Source: an uncultured Collinsella sp. (GTDB lineage: Bacteria > Actinomycetota > Coriobacteriia > Coriobacteriales > Coriobacteriaceae). From it: a stretch of 16,328 bases of DNA. Of this stretch, positions 1 through 6,617 are shown in pieces. The notes under the pieces were generated by a model, which saw only the letters and a list, made by a program, of their open reading frames with translations, was not told the DNA's origin and did not search any database. Where the stretch lies: contig UROM01000031.1 in NCBI GenBank assembly GCA_900549455.1, forward strand, positions 1 through 16,328, written 5' to 3'. The position numbers and the translations under genes were made by a program. How positions within the stretch are numbered: the stretch's first letter is position 1; every line of letters begins with the position of its first letter.

Positions 1-49
1 ACGAGATGCTCAGGAGTCTCGTGGGCTCGGAGATGTGTATAAGAGACAG
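1..49. other. Nextera i7-side adapter (non-genomic)
   Basis: This is library adapter, not organism DNA. Positions 1-7 match the end of the P7 primer, 8-15 are an i7 index (GCTCAGGA, the complement of TCCTGAGC, Nextera XT N704), 16-30 are the GTCTCGTGGGCTCGG adapter, and 31-49 are the 19-bp Tn5 mosaic end AGATGTGTATAAGAGACAG. Real sequence starts at 50. An apparent protein beginning MYKRQ here is a translation of the mosaic end. Confidence 0.98.
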
Positions 50-90
50 CTCATGCAGAGGGTGAGAATCGCAAAGGCCTTCTTTTTCAT
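50..90 (-). CDS. Putative lipoprotein, N-terminal fragment cut by contig end
   Basis: Only the first 13 codons are present, reading MKKKAFAILTLCM, before the adapter junction at 50. The start ATG (complement of 88-90) follows a strong Shine-Dalgarno sequence GAGGAGGA at 98-105 with a 7-nt gap. The N-terminus (MKKK, then a hydrophobic run) and the ribosome-binding context (AGGAGGAC, six variable bases, ATGAARAA) closely resemble those of the lipoprotein gene starting at 921. I infer a tandem paralogue encoding an exported lipoprotein. The lipobox itself lies beyond the contig, so lipidation cannot be confirmed. Function unknown. Confidence 0.65.
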
Positions 91-164
91 GGTCGTGTCC
101 TCCTCGATCTGTAACCGCTCATGGATTACCTGCCTTTACTGTACGCGCGAGCGGCTCGTTCGGG

Positions 165-181
165 TGGGCCATGTGTCCCAT
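165..181. repeat. 17-bp direct repeat, copy 1, upstream of lipoprotein fragment
   Basis: TGGGCCATGTGTCCCAT occurs here and again, identically and in the same orientation, at 1133-1149. It lies 75-91 nt upstream of the lipoprotein start at 90. The core contains the inverted repeat TGGG/CCCA. It could be a shared operator for the two lipoprotein genes or a dispersed intergenic repeat; the sequence does not decide. Confidence 0.5.
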
Positions 182-227
182 TCTGAGGGCCGGATTTGCG
201 CCGTTAAGTGGCAATGTTTTGCTGAAC

Positions 228-263
228 AAAAAGAGGGGAGGGCCGATGCTGTCGGCCCTCCCC
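228..263 (-). terminator. Rho-independent terminator of the 319-921 lipoprotein gene
   Basis: There is a perfect 12-bp inverted repeat (235-246 with 252-263, GGGGAGGGCCGA and its complement) with a 5-nt loop TGCTG. On the minus strand it is followed by CTCTTTTTG, from the A-run at 228-232. It lies 56 bp past the lipoprotein stop codon. Confidence 0.85.
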
Positions 264-318
264 GGGGTTGGGTGCCCGCTCATTTAATGGGGTGCGTGCG
301 GGCGTGCGCGAGCCCCTG

Positions 319-921
319 CTACTTGATCTCGATACTCGAAATCTCGACGCCGCGGGCCTCGCTCACGGCCGCCTTCATGTCATCGGGGAACTCGATGGAG
401 TTGAGGAGCGCCTCAGCTTCTTTCTCGTGAAGGTCGACGTTCCTAATCATGATGTAGATGCTTCCCGTGTCGACGTCGGTAAAGAGGTAGGTATAAGTAC
501 CGCCATTGTCCTTGCACGTTCCTGTGAGCCATGTCCTGCCGTTGTATTCGACGGGGTCGCCGTCTTCCCACTGGAACGTGCCGGTGTGCCTTTCGGCCTG
601 CTCGGCAAAGGATTCTTCGGCCGTCATTTTTTCTTGCCAAACGGGGATGAAGCGGTCGACCGTGGTGTTCTCGTTCTCGGGGAAGGTGAGTTGGACCCTG
701 TCGGCGTTCTTGCCGGCGGAGTCGCTTACGCCAACGCCCTCGGGCATCTCGACCTTAAACCAGATAAAGTCAGTCTTCTTAGCGACGGGAGCCTTTTCCT
801 TGCTCTCGTCTTTGGCGGCGCTGCCGCCCCCGCCCGATGCGCCCCCGCCGCAGCCGACAAGGGCAAACGCGGCAAAGAGGGCGATGCAAAGGGAAAGGAT
901 CGATAGGGTCTTTTTCTTCAT
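319..921 (-). CDS. Secreted lipoprotein of unknown function
   Basis: This is a 200-aa exported lipoprotein. It has a MKKK n-region, a hydrophobic core and a lipobox LVGC with the lipidated cysteine at residue 24, then a Gly/Ser-rich tether (residues 25-34). The mature part (about 50-195) is a single compact alpha/beta domain with the pattern FKVEMPEGVGVSD...FIPVW...GRTWLTGT...LLNSIEF. This loosely recalls PsbP/DcrB-like lipoprotein domains, but I make no firm family call. The start at 921 was chosen over upstream ATGs at 954 and 951 because AAGGAGGAC (928-936) sits just before it and it gives a normal signal peptide. It is transcribed alone, with a hairpin terminator downstream (228-263). Its 5' end resembles that of the truncated lipoprotein gene at 50-90, suggesting a tandem duplication. 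Confidence 0.9.
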   Translation of the reverse strand: MKKKTLSILSLCIALFAAFALVGCGGGASGGGGSAAKDESKEKAPVAKKTDFIWFKVEMPEGVGVSDSAGKNADRVQLTFPENENTTVDRFIPVWQEKMTAEESFAEQAERHTGTFQWEDGDPVEYNGRTWLTGTCKDNGGTYTYLFTDVDTGSIYIMIRNVDLHEKEAEALLNSIEFPDDMKAAVSEARGVEISSIEIK

Positions 922-1244
922 GGTAGCGTCCTCCTTGTCTTTTGGTGACATCATGGCGCCGCGGGGTGTTGGAGCCGTTGGTGTATGTTGCTATTCCCAA
1001 GCGTGGCGGATGTCGTTGCGTGTGGTGCGCGATACCTCCGTTCTTAGTTTTCGGCCGTTGAGCGGCCGTGTCCCAGCGGGCTCCTTACTTATAGATATGC
1101 CCCAGTTTGTGCTGTCGGGGAGTCTCGAAACATGGGCCATGTGTCCCATGTTTGGTGCGGTGGGGCGGAGCGTGGCCGGGGGCTGCGGATCTTGACGACG
1201 GACGAATCTGGTTGGTCATCGTGGGCGCCTCGCCACAGCTTTTT
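922..1244. promoter_or_regulatory. Intergenic leader/promoter region of the lipoprotein gene
   Basis: I see no convincing gene here. On the minus strand a TATAAG -10-like hexamer near 1088-1093 is preceded by a GACA-containing -35-like stretch near 1111-1116 with a long spacer, which is a weak promoter candidate. A small inverted repeat CGGCCG/CGGCCG (1052-1057 with 1063-1068, loop TTGAG) lies in the presumed 5' leader. The region also holds copy 2 of the 17-bp repeat. Confidence 0.35.
1128..1153. repeat. 17-bp direct repeat, copy 2, within a 9-bp inverted repeat
   Basis: Positions 1133-1149 are identical to 165-181. In this copy the flanks extend the symmetry to a perfect 9-bp inverted repeat AAACATGGG (1128-1136) and CCCATGTTT (1145-1153) around CCATGTGT. 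It sits about 210 nt upstream of the lipoprotein start at 921. An operator or a small palindromic repeat are both possible. Confidence 0.5.
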
Positions 1245-1248
1245 GTGC

Positions 1249-1287
1249 AAAAAGGGGTCCGCACCTTTTTGCGGTGCGGGCCCCTTT
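1249..1287 (-). terminator. Rho-independent terminator of the InlB-repeat surface protein gene
   Basis: A 15-bp stem (1251-1265 with 1273-1287, one G-U pair) closes a 7-nt loop. On the minus strand it is followed by TTTTTGC, from the A-run 1249-1253. It lies about 40 bp after the stop at 1328. Confidence 0.85.
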
Positions 1288-1327
1288 GCGTTGCAACAAG
1301 TTGCTACGGCGTGTTTCGAAGTTGAAA

Positions 1328-2795
1328 TTACTTGCGAACCTTAGACACGACAGCGCTGGCGACAAAGCAGGCAATCGCCATAACACCCATTGCAGCGATG
1401 ACGTTGAAAGTGGCGTCACCCGCCTTGGGCAGAGCCTGCTTGCTTGCCTTGGTCTTTTTTGCAGGCTTGTTGTCGGAAGGCTTGGGCGCGGGCTCGTCCT
1501 TCTTCCACTGGGCAAACAGCGTCACAGGAGCGGAAAGCGTAAACTTATTGCCCGCGGCATAGCTTGTGCCGGAGCCGTCCTTTGCGGTGTTCCAGCCCAC
1601 GAAGGAGTAGCCCTTGCGCACTGGCTGCTCGGCCGTAACCTCGGCTTCGGTGACGCACTTAACGGTTGCGAATTCGGCAGCCTGCTCATCCTCGGAGCCG
1701 TTCAGGTCGTAGGAGAGATCGTAGGCATTCTCCACGAAATCAGGCTTGACGAAGCCGCAGTACTTGCACTTAGGGGTCCCCGTGCGAGTCCAAGTACCGG
1801 CATTGTCAGAGGCCCACTCGGTGTAAACGAAGGCAAAGGCCTGGTCGTGCTCGCCGTCGGTGTAGTCGTGGGTTTTCATCTCGCCTTTGAACGTCTCGCC
1901 TTTTTTGGACCACACGAGAGTGCCGTCAATCTTGACATCGGTACGGCCGGTGTTATTGCCCGACTTGCCACCAAAGCCAAAGAGCTGCGAGCAGGTGGTT
2001 CTGTCGCGCGCAGCCGTGACGGTATTATTGCCAGTAATGTTGAGGATGAACTTGTGGTCCCCCATAAGAGAGTCGTTGATATTCAACGCCTGTTTGTCTT
2101 TGTCGCCATTCGAGTTGAACGTGCAATTATTCACGTTAACGGTGATGTCCTGCGTGCTGGCTTCTCTGTAGACGTTGATGACCTTACCGGTTGCGTTAAA
2201 GGTGCAGGTGTCAAACGTCATGACCGGCGAGCTGTAGGTCCACAGGGAATAGTCTCCATCAGGGGCGTTGAACGTAGTGTTGTTGAACTCAGCGGAGGTG
2301 TAGCCCCAGTAGAACCTTGCCGTTAACGACACAATTGTCAACAACGGTCTTAGTGGAGTGGGCGAAGCCCAGGTAGTCGACACTGCCGGAACGCAGCGTC
2401 ATGTTCTTGAACGTAACGGTGCCGGCGCCCTGCAACGAATAGTCGCTATTGTACTCGGTGCCATAGTATGCAGGGTTGGGAACCTCCGCACCGATGTTCC
2501 ATGCGGTCTTGTCCGCGCCCAGACCCTCAAAGGTAAGGTCCTTGCCCTTGGTGTGACCCACGGAGCTCACGCCGTAGAGGGTGTAGTTGCCCTCACCGAG
2601 TTTAATGGTGTCGCCACTTTGCGCCTCGGCGGTGGCGGTAGTAAGGTCGGTGTAGCTTTTTTCAGGGAAGCGGGGATTGGTAATCGTGCCGGGGGCACCG
2701 TCTGCGAAAGCAGGCGACGCGAGGCCTATCATGACAAACGCAGCGGTAACAAACGCAGCGATCGCACGATACGCCGTTCTGGTTAACGACTTCAT
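1328..2795 (-). pseudogene. Frameshifted sortase-anchored beta-helix/InlB-repeat surface protein
   Basis: Two overlapping minus-strand frames make one protein of about 488 aa. Frame one runs 2795-2289: signal peptide of about 31 residues ending SPAFADG, then the start of a right-handed beta-helix (DTIKLGEGNYTLYG, VTFKNMTLRSG, VVDNCVVNGK160). The reading then jumps by one base near 2315 and continues FYWGYTSAEFNNTTFN to 1328. The second part holds more beta-helix rungs (FDTCTFN, VNNCTFN), a CKYC pair, an InlB/Flg_new repeat (about 362-430, GYSFVGWNTAKDGSG ... TLFAQWKK), a Lys/Pro wall-spanning stretch, LPKAG (455-459; an LPxTG variant), a hydrophobic helix and the tail SKVRK. The start is supported by AAAGGAGT upstream. 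It is probably an adhesin or host-glycan-facing wall protein. The split could be a real mutation or an assembly error; if the latter, the gene is intact. Confidence 0.85.
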
Positions 2796-2930
2796 GCTGA
2801 CACTCCTTTTATTCCGGTGGTATTAGCCAACATATATAGTTTAGATTCTGTAAAATTTTTTCCGAGCGTGTTAAAAATTAGATTACAGATAAAGTTAGAA
2901 TCACACAGTAAAAACACAAGAATTTGTAAA

Positions 2931-2954
2931 TTGTTGCAACTGTTTTTGCAACAA
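2931..2954. promoter_or_regulatory. 9-bp inverted repeat, possible operator
   Basis: TTGTTGCAA (2931-2939) and TTGCAACAA (2946-2954) form a perfect inverted repeat with a 6-nt spacer, about 140 bp upstream of the surface-protein start. Size and symmetry suit a dimeric regulator, but no regulator gene is present in the window to support this. Confidence 0.35.
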
Positions 2955-3055
2955 AATTGCGTCAGCGACAGCATTTTGGGCGGTTGAAACGCTCCCGCCT
3001 CTTGGGTTGATCGCTTGCGGACTGCGCGACGGTGCCGCTTTAGGTGGAATTTTCT

Positions 3056-3067
3056 ATTGCCGGCAAT
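3056..3067. promoter_or_regulatory. 12-bp perfect palindrome upstream of the fchA promoter
   Basis: ATTGCCGGCAAT is a perfect palindrome lying 24 bp upstream of the predicted -35 box at 3092. The position is suitable for a regulator site; there is no further evidence. Confidence 0.3.
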
Positions 3068-3091
3068 CGAAAACGACGATAGCCGAGGCTC

Positions 3092-3120
3092 CTGACAGCC
3101 GCTTCCTTATGGGTTAGACT
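3092..3120 (+). promoter_or_regulatory. Predicted promoter of the fchA-folD unit
   Basis: CTGACA (3092-3097, five of six matches to the -35 consensus) and TAGACT (3115-3120, four of six to -10) are separated by exactly 17 bp. Transcription would start near 3127 and leave a leader of about 105 nt before the start codon at 3232. Confidence 0.55.
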
Positions 3121-3141
3121 GGGCTTCGAAAAATCCGATGA

Positions 3142-3184
3142 ATGGGACAACTGCCTCCTGGCATCGTTGCCCCATTTTTATTTT
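3142..3184 (+). terminator. Hairpin with U-tract in the fchA leader (possible attenuator)
   Basis: ATGGGACAA (3142-3150) pairs with TTGCCCCAT (3167-3175) with one A-C mismatch. An inner TGCC/GGCA stem lies in the loop, and TTTTTATTTT (3175-3184) follows. It looks like an intrinsic terminator but sits between the predicted promoter and the fchA start with no gene ending upstream, so attenuation is one reading. It does not match the tetrahydrofolate riboswitch as I know it. Confidence 0.4.
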
Positions 3185-3231
3185 GGCGTGTTATGGCCTC
3201 GATTGCCGGCGCGCCAGATAGAGGTGTTCCG

Positions 3232-3864
3232 ATGAGCCAAGAGATGATGGATAAGACCTGTCGCGGATTTGCCGAGGCGCTTGCCGCGCGCGAGCCGGTT
3301 CCCGGCGGCGGTAGTGCGAGTGCCTTTGTGGGCGCGCTGGGCGCCTCGCTTTGCGGGATGGTCGCGCGCTACGGGGCAACTAATCCCGCGCTTGCCGATC
3401 GCGCAGACGATTTGACGCGTGCATTTGCCCAGGCAGACGAGTTGGCGCAGGAACTTGTAGGTCTAGTTGCCGAGGATGTTCGTGCGTACGGCCAAGTGTC
3501 CGCTGCGTACGGTATTGCTCGTGATGACCCGGCTCGACCCGTGGCGATTCAGGACGCGTTGCGCGTGGCGGCCATGCCTCCGTACCGCATTATGGACGCT
3601 TGTGGGCGTGCGCTGGCGCTGCTCGAGGACATGGCAGACAAGGGCTCGCGCCAGCTGCTGTCCGACGTGGCATGCGGCGCCGTATTCTGCCGCGCTGCCA
3701 TGCAGGGCGCAAGCCTGACGCTCTTTGCCAACACCACATCTATGAAAGACCGGGCGCGCGCCGAGGAGCTCGAGGCGGCGTGCGATGAGCTGCTGGATAC
3801 ATGGCTGCCGCGCGCCGATGCGCTGGCGCGCCGTGCTGCCGACGCTGCAAGGAAGAGGGGATAA
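3232..3864 (+). CDS. fchA: Cyclodeaminase/cyclohydrolase family protein (FchA-like)
   Basis: This is a 210-aa stand-alone cytoplasmic protein of the formiminotransferase-cyclodeaminase C-terminal (FTCD_C) family. In this family the domain either releases ammonia from formimino-THF or, as FchA, interconverts methenyl-THF and 10-formyl-THF. Visible signatures are the folate-loop motif PVPGGGSASA (22-31), the helix LCGMVARY, an Asp in VAEDVRAY (82), P116, the SD pair in LLSDVACG (144-145) and the end motif NTTSMKD (167-173). The length fits the single-domain family. The start at 3232 was chosen because GAGGTG lies 6-7 nt upstream; the ATG at 3142 lies inside a hairpin. It is followed after 2 bp by folD, so the FchA reading is favoured over histidine degradation: no formiminotransferase or hut gene is adjacent. 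Confidence 0.88.
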   Translation: MSQEMMDKTCRGFAEALAAREPVPGGGSASAFVGALGASLCGMVARYGATNPALADRADDLTRAFAQADELAQELVGLVAEDVRAYGQVSAAYGIARDDPARPVAIQDALRVAAMPPYRIMDACGRALALLEDMADKGSRQLLSDVACGAVFCRAAMQGASLTLFANTTSMKDRARAEELEAACDELLDTWLPRADALARRAADAARKRG

Positions 3865-3866
3865 CC

Positions 3867-4721
3867 ATGGCCGAGCTGTTGAAGGGCGCTCCCGTCGCCC
3901 GCGCTTTGACCGAGGAGCTCGCCGCTCGTTGCGTCGCCCTGCGCGAACAGGGCATCGTGCCGACGCTGGCCATCGTGCGCGTGGGCGAGCGCGAGGACGA
4001 CCTGTCCTACGAGCGTGGCGCCCTCAAGCGCTGCGAGAAGGTTGGCATTGAGGCTCGCCGAGTTTTGCTTTCCGCCGATGTTTCGCAGGATGAGTTGCTG
4101 GCGGCTATCGAGGGCATTAATACCGATTCAGCTGTTCACGGCTGCCTGATGTTTCGCCCGCTGCCCGCTGGGCTTGATGAGGATGCGGTTGCCGCGGCAC
4201 TCGATCCCGCCAAGGACGTCGACTCCATGACACCGGCCTCGCTGCTTACCACGCTTTCGGGTCGTGGCGAGGGCTTTGCTCCTTGCACGGCCGAGGCCGT
4301 GTTGGCGTTGCTGGACCATTACGGCGTTGAGCTGGATGGGGGCAAGGTCGCGGTCGTCGGTCGGTCGCTGGTGATTGGTCGTCCCGTTGCCGCCATGCTT
4401 ACGGCGCGCAATGCCACCGTGACGACGTGCCATACGCATACGCACGACTTGGCAGCTGAGTGCAGTGCAGCTGATATTGTGGTTGCGGCCGTTGGACGCG
4501 CGCGCACGATTGGCGCGGATGCGGTTCGTGAGGGCCAGACGGTCATCGATGTTGGCATTAACTGGGACGAGGCCGCCGGCAAGCTGGTCGGCGATGTCGA
4601 TTTTGATGCTGCGGAACCGATCGTTGGCGCAATTACTCCCGTGCCGGGCGGCGTGGGGGCTGTAACGACGGCGATTCTCGCCAAGCACGTGATCGAGGCG
4701 GCGGAGCGCGCATCGAAATAG
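3867..4721 (+). CDS. folD: Methylene-THF dehydrogenase FolD, lacking cyclohydrolase residues
   Basis: A 284-aa cytoplasmic FolD protein that oxidises 5,10-methylene-THF to methenyl-THF. Seen: the N-terminal folate domain with LAIVRVG (34-40), Y48, KDVD (116-119) and PCTA (139-142), the nucleotide-binding motif GRSLVIGRP (165-173), GDVDF, and TPVPGGVG (257-264). Ungapped comparison by eye with E. coli FolD gives Lys54 replaced by Ala52 and Gln98 (in LVQLPLP) replaced by Phe96 (LMFRPLP). In the human enzyme the equivalent Lys56 is required for cyclohydrolase, while dehydrogenase activity can survive its loss. I infer a dehydrogenase-only enzyme that relies on the upstream FchA-like protein. The start at 3867 is preceded by AAGAGGGGA and lies 2 bp after the fchA stop, implying translational coupling. 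Confidence 0.9.
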   Translation: MAELLKGAPVARALTEELAARCVALREQGIVPTLAIVRVGEREDDLSYERGALKRCEKVGIEARRVLLSADVSQDELLAAIEGINTDSAVHGCLMFRPLPAGLDEDAVAAALDPAKDVDSMTPASLLTTLSGRGEGFAPCTAEAVLALLDHYGVELDGGKVAVVGRSLVIGRPVAAMLTARNATVTTCHTHTHDLAAECSAADIVVAAVGRARTIGADAVREGQTVIDVGINWDEAAGKLVGDVDFDAAEPIVGAITPVPGGVGAVTTAILAKHVIEAAERASK

Positions 4722-4760
4722 GCGTTTTGGGCTGTTTGAGGGGTTAGCTATATACCACGC

Positions 4761-4986
4761 GGTCAAAAAATGCCAAATATGAGTACTGCTGCCAAGATTG
4801 TCACATATGTTTTATGACATTTGGGCTTCCTAGCGATATCCATTATCGTTAGGAAGCCCATTTTATTGAACATATGGGAAGTAACGTTGTATTGCTTTTT
4901 CACAAATGGGGATTTCCGGCACTCGTTACAAAGAAATTTGCTGCTACTAAATTGGTGACAGTACTCATATTTGGCATTTTTTGACC
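4761..4986. mobile_element. 226-bp palindromic element with 28-bp terminal inverted repeats (MITE-like)
   Basis: Positions 4761-4788 and 4959-4986 are perfect 28-bp inverted repeats (ends GGTCAAAAAATGCC... and ...GGCATTTTTTGACC). Inside, CATATGTT (4804-4811) and AACATATG (4869-4876) pair again around a central 17-bp hairpin, so most of the element can fold on itself. It is clearly more AT-rich than the flanking genes. No transposase is present and I find no convincing target-site duplication. It fits a miniature inverted-repeat element or large REP-like intergenic repeat inserted between folD and the dipeptidase gene. A minus-strand ORF crossing it has no recognisable domain. Confidence 0.7.
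4822..4864 (+). terminator. Strong hairpin terminator downstream of folD, inside the palindromic element
   Basis: TGGGCTTCCTAGCGATA (4822-4838) pairs with 4844-4860 over 17 bp with one G-U pair and a 5-nt loop, followed by TTTTATT on the plus strand. It would terminate fchA-folD transcription. The minus-strand side has no good U-tract. Confidence 0.7.
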
Positions 4987-5033
4987 ACAAGGGTTGCCAG
5001 CGCCGTGGTTTCGCCCTTTTTGCGCCGAAGCGA

Positions 5034-5039
5034 TACACT
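5034..5039 (+). promoter_or_regulatory. Possible -10 box of the dipeptidase gene
   Basis: TACACT (four of six matches to the -10 consensus) lies 37 bp before the start codon. I see no good -35 box at 16-18 bp, so this is weak. Confidence 0.25.
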
Positions 5040-5075
5040 GTTGCCGTTTGATTTCTTCGCTCAAGGAGGATGCGC

Positions 5076-6599
5076 ATGCCGTGCACAACGATTTTGGTTG
5101 GTAAGAACGCGAGCTACGACGGGTCGACGCTTGTCGCCCGCAACGAGGACTCGTCCAACGGGGTGTTCGAGCCCAAGCGCATGCGAGTGGTGCATCCCGA
5201 CGAGCAGCCGCGTGTCTACACGAGTGTTCTGAGCCACCTGACCGTTGAGCTGCCCGATAATCCCATGCGTTACACAAGCGTCCCCGACGTTGTCCCGGGC
5301 CATGGCATTTGGGCCGAGGCCGGCTTCAACGAGCTCAATGTTGGCATGTCCGCGACCGAGACGCTTACCACCAACGAGCGCGTCCGCGGCGCCGATCCGC
5401 TCGTGGACTACGTGCCCGCCAAGGGTAACGAGGGCGAGGACGGTTATGTGCCGGCGCAGCCCGGCGGTCTGGGCGAGGAGGACATGGTGACCCTGGTGCT
5501 GCCGTACGCCAAGTCCGCCCGCGACGGCGTGCGCATCCTGGGCGACCTGCTCGTGCGCTACGGCACCTACGAGAACAACGGCATCGCCTTTAGTGACGTG
5601 GACGAGATCTGGTGGCTCGAGACCATCGGCGGCCACCACTGGATCGCCAAGCGCGTGCCCGATGACGCCTATGTGACCATGCCTAACCAGCTGGGTATCG
5701 ATAGCTTTGACCTGGATGACGCCGAGGGCGCTCAGGTCGACCACATGTGCTCCGCCGACCTGCGCTCCTGGATGGCCGAGTGGCATCTGGACCTGACGCT
5801 GGGTGTTAAGGGCGACGGTCCCGCCGCGGTCTTTAACCCGCGCGAGGCCTTTGGCTCGCACAGCGACAGCGACCACGTCTACAACACGCCGCGCGCCTGG
5901 TACATGCAGCGCTGCCTCAACCCCAGCGATGTGTGGGACGGTCCCGAGGCCGACTACACGCCCGAGAGCGACGACATCCCCTGGAGTCGCGTGCCCGAGC
6001 GCAAGGTGACCATCGAGGACATCAAGTACGTGCTTTCGAGCCACTACCAGGGCACGGAGTACGACTGCTACGGCAGCAAGGGCACGCCCGCCACGCGTGG
6101 TGCCTATCGTCCCATCGGCATCAACCGCAACAGCCAGCTTGCCGTGCTGCAGCTGCGCCCCTATGCGCAGCCGGCGTATCGCGCCGTGCAGTGGATGGCG
6201 TTTGGCTCCAACTCGTTTAACGCGCTCGTACCGCTGTACGCCGATGTCGAGACCATGCCCAAGTACTATGCCGACACGCAGGCTCGCGTGACGTCCGAGA
6301 ATTTCTATTGGGCAAATCGCCTGATCGGTGCCTTGGCCGATGTTCGCTTCCATGAGTGCGGTCGCGCGGTCGAGGATTATCAGGAGAAGGTCGGCGGCAT
6401 GGGCCACAAGCAGATTCACGACGTTGACGCTGTCGTAGCCGCACTGCCCGAGGCCGAGGTGCCTGCCGAGCTCGCCCGCGCCAACGAGGCCTTTGCCGAG
6501 CTCGTGCGCGTGGAGACCGAGGCCCTGTTGGGCAAGGTGCTCTACACTACGAGCTGTGCCATGAAGAATTCCTTTGCGATGAATGACAACGTAAGGTAA
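5076..6599 (+). CDS. pepD: Peptidase family C69 dipeptidase (PepD-type)
   Basis: A 507-aa Ntn-hydrolase of family C69, which cleaves dipeptides in the cytoplasm. The N-terminus MPCTTILVGKNASYDGS places the nucleophile at Cys3, as in lactobacillar PepD (CTTILVGK...DGSTLxARNED). Other family marks are RNEDS, the stretch around EIWWLETIGGHHWIAKRVPDD, and the C-terminal YDCYG...YRPIGINRNSQ and AVQWMAFGSNSFNALVPLY. No signal peptide or membrane segment is visible. The length is usual for the family (about 470-510). The start at 5076 is preferred to 5070 because AAGGAGG (5063-5069) would abut 5070 but lies 6 nt from 5076, and 5076 puts Cys at position 3. It has its own terminator downstream and appears monocistronic. 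Confidence 0.93.
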   Translation: MPCTTILVGKNASYDGSTLVARNEDSSNGVFEPKRMRVVHPDEQPRVYTSVLSHLTVELPDNPMRYTSVPDVVPGHGIWAEAGFNELNVGMSATETLTTNERVRGADPLVDYVPAKGNEGEDGYVPAQPGGLGEEDMVTLVLPYAKSARDGVRILGDLLVRYGTYENNGIAFSDVDEIWWLETIGGHHWIAKRVPDDAYVTMPNQLGIDSFDLDDAEGAQVDHMCSADLRSWMAEWHLDLTLGVKGDGPAAVFNPREAFGSHSDSDHVYNTPRAWYMQRCLNPSDVWDGPEADYTPESDDIPWSRVPERKVTIEDIKYVLSSHYQGTEYDCYGSKGTPATRGAYRPIGINRNSQLAVLQLRPYAQPAYRAVQWMAFGSNSFNALVPLYADVETMPKYYADTQARVTSENFYWANRLIGALADVRFHECGRAVEDYQEKVGGMGHKQIHDVDAVVAALPEAEVPAELARANEAFAELVRVETEALLGKVLYTTSCAMKNSFAMNDNVR

Positions 6600-6617
6600 A
6601 GACAACCTTGCTATGAG

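Larger units (their letters stand above)
2796..3091. promoter_or_regulatory. AT-rich divergent intergenic region
   Basis: No credible gene is seen. Positions 2820-2960 are strikingly AT-rich compared with the rest of the window and should hold the minus-strand promoter of the surface protein. I could not choose a single -35/-10 pair. The minus-strand 60-residue ORF across this region has no coding character. It also contains the inverted repeats listed separately at 2931-2954 and 3056-3067. Confidence 0.5.

Noticed and set aside
35..430. Plus-strand ORF starting MYKRQ at the left end
   Set aside because: Its start is a translation of the Tn5 mosaic end adapter, and it overlaps a minus-strand terminator and the lipoprotein gene.
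2792..2974. 60-aa minus-strand ORF in the AT-rich intergenic region
   Set aside because: It has no ribosome-binding site or domain pattern. It covers the expected promoter and overlaps the start of the surface-protein gene.
3060..3231. Tetrahydrofolate riboswitch or tRNA in the fchA leader
   Set aside because: A few bases (GAATGGG, TTCGAAAAATCC) recall such RNAs, but the conserved cores and stems are absent.
4754..4988. ACCAC on both sides of the palindromic element as a target-site duplication
   Set aside because: The right-hand copy overlaps the terminal inverted repeat itself and the left copy is 2 bp away from the element, so the geometry does not fit a duplication.
4763..5086. 107-aa minus-strand ORF across the palindromic element
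   Set aside because: It begins inside the dipeptidase gene's start region and ends in the inverted repeat. Reading frames through self-complementary DNA arise easily and no family is recognisable.
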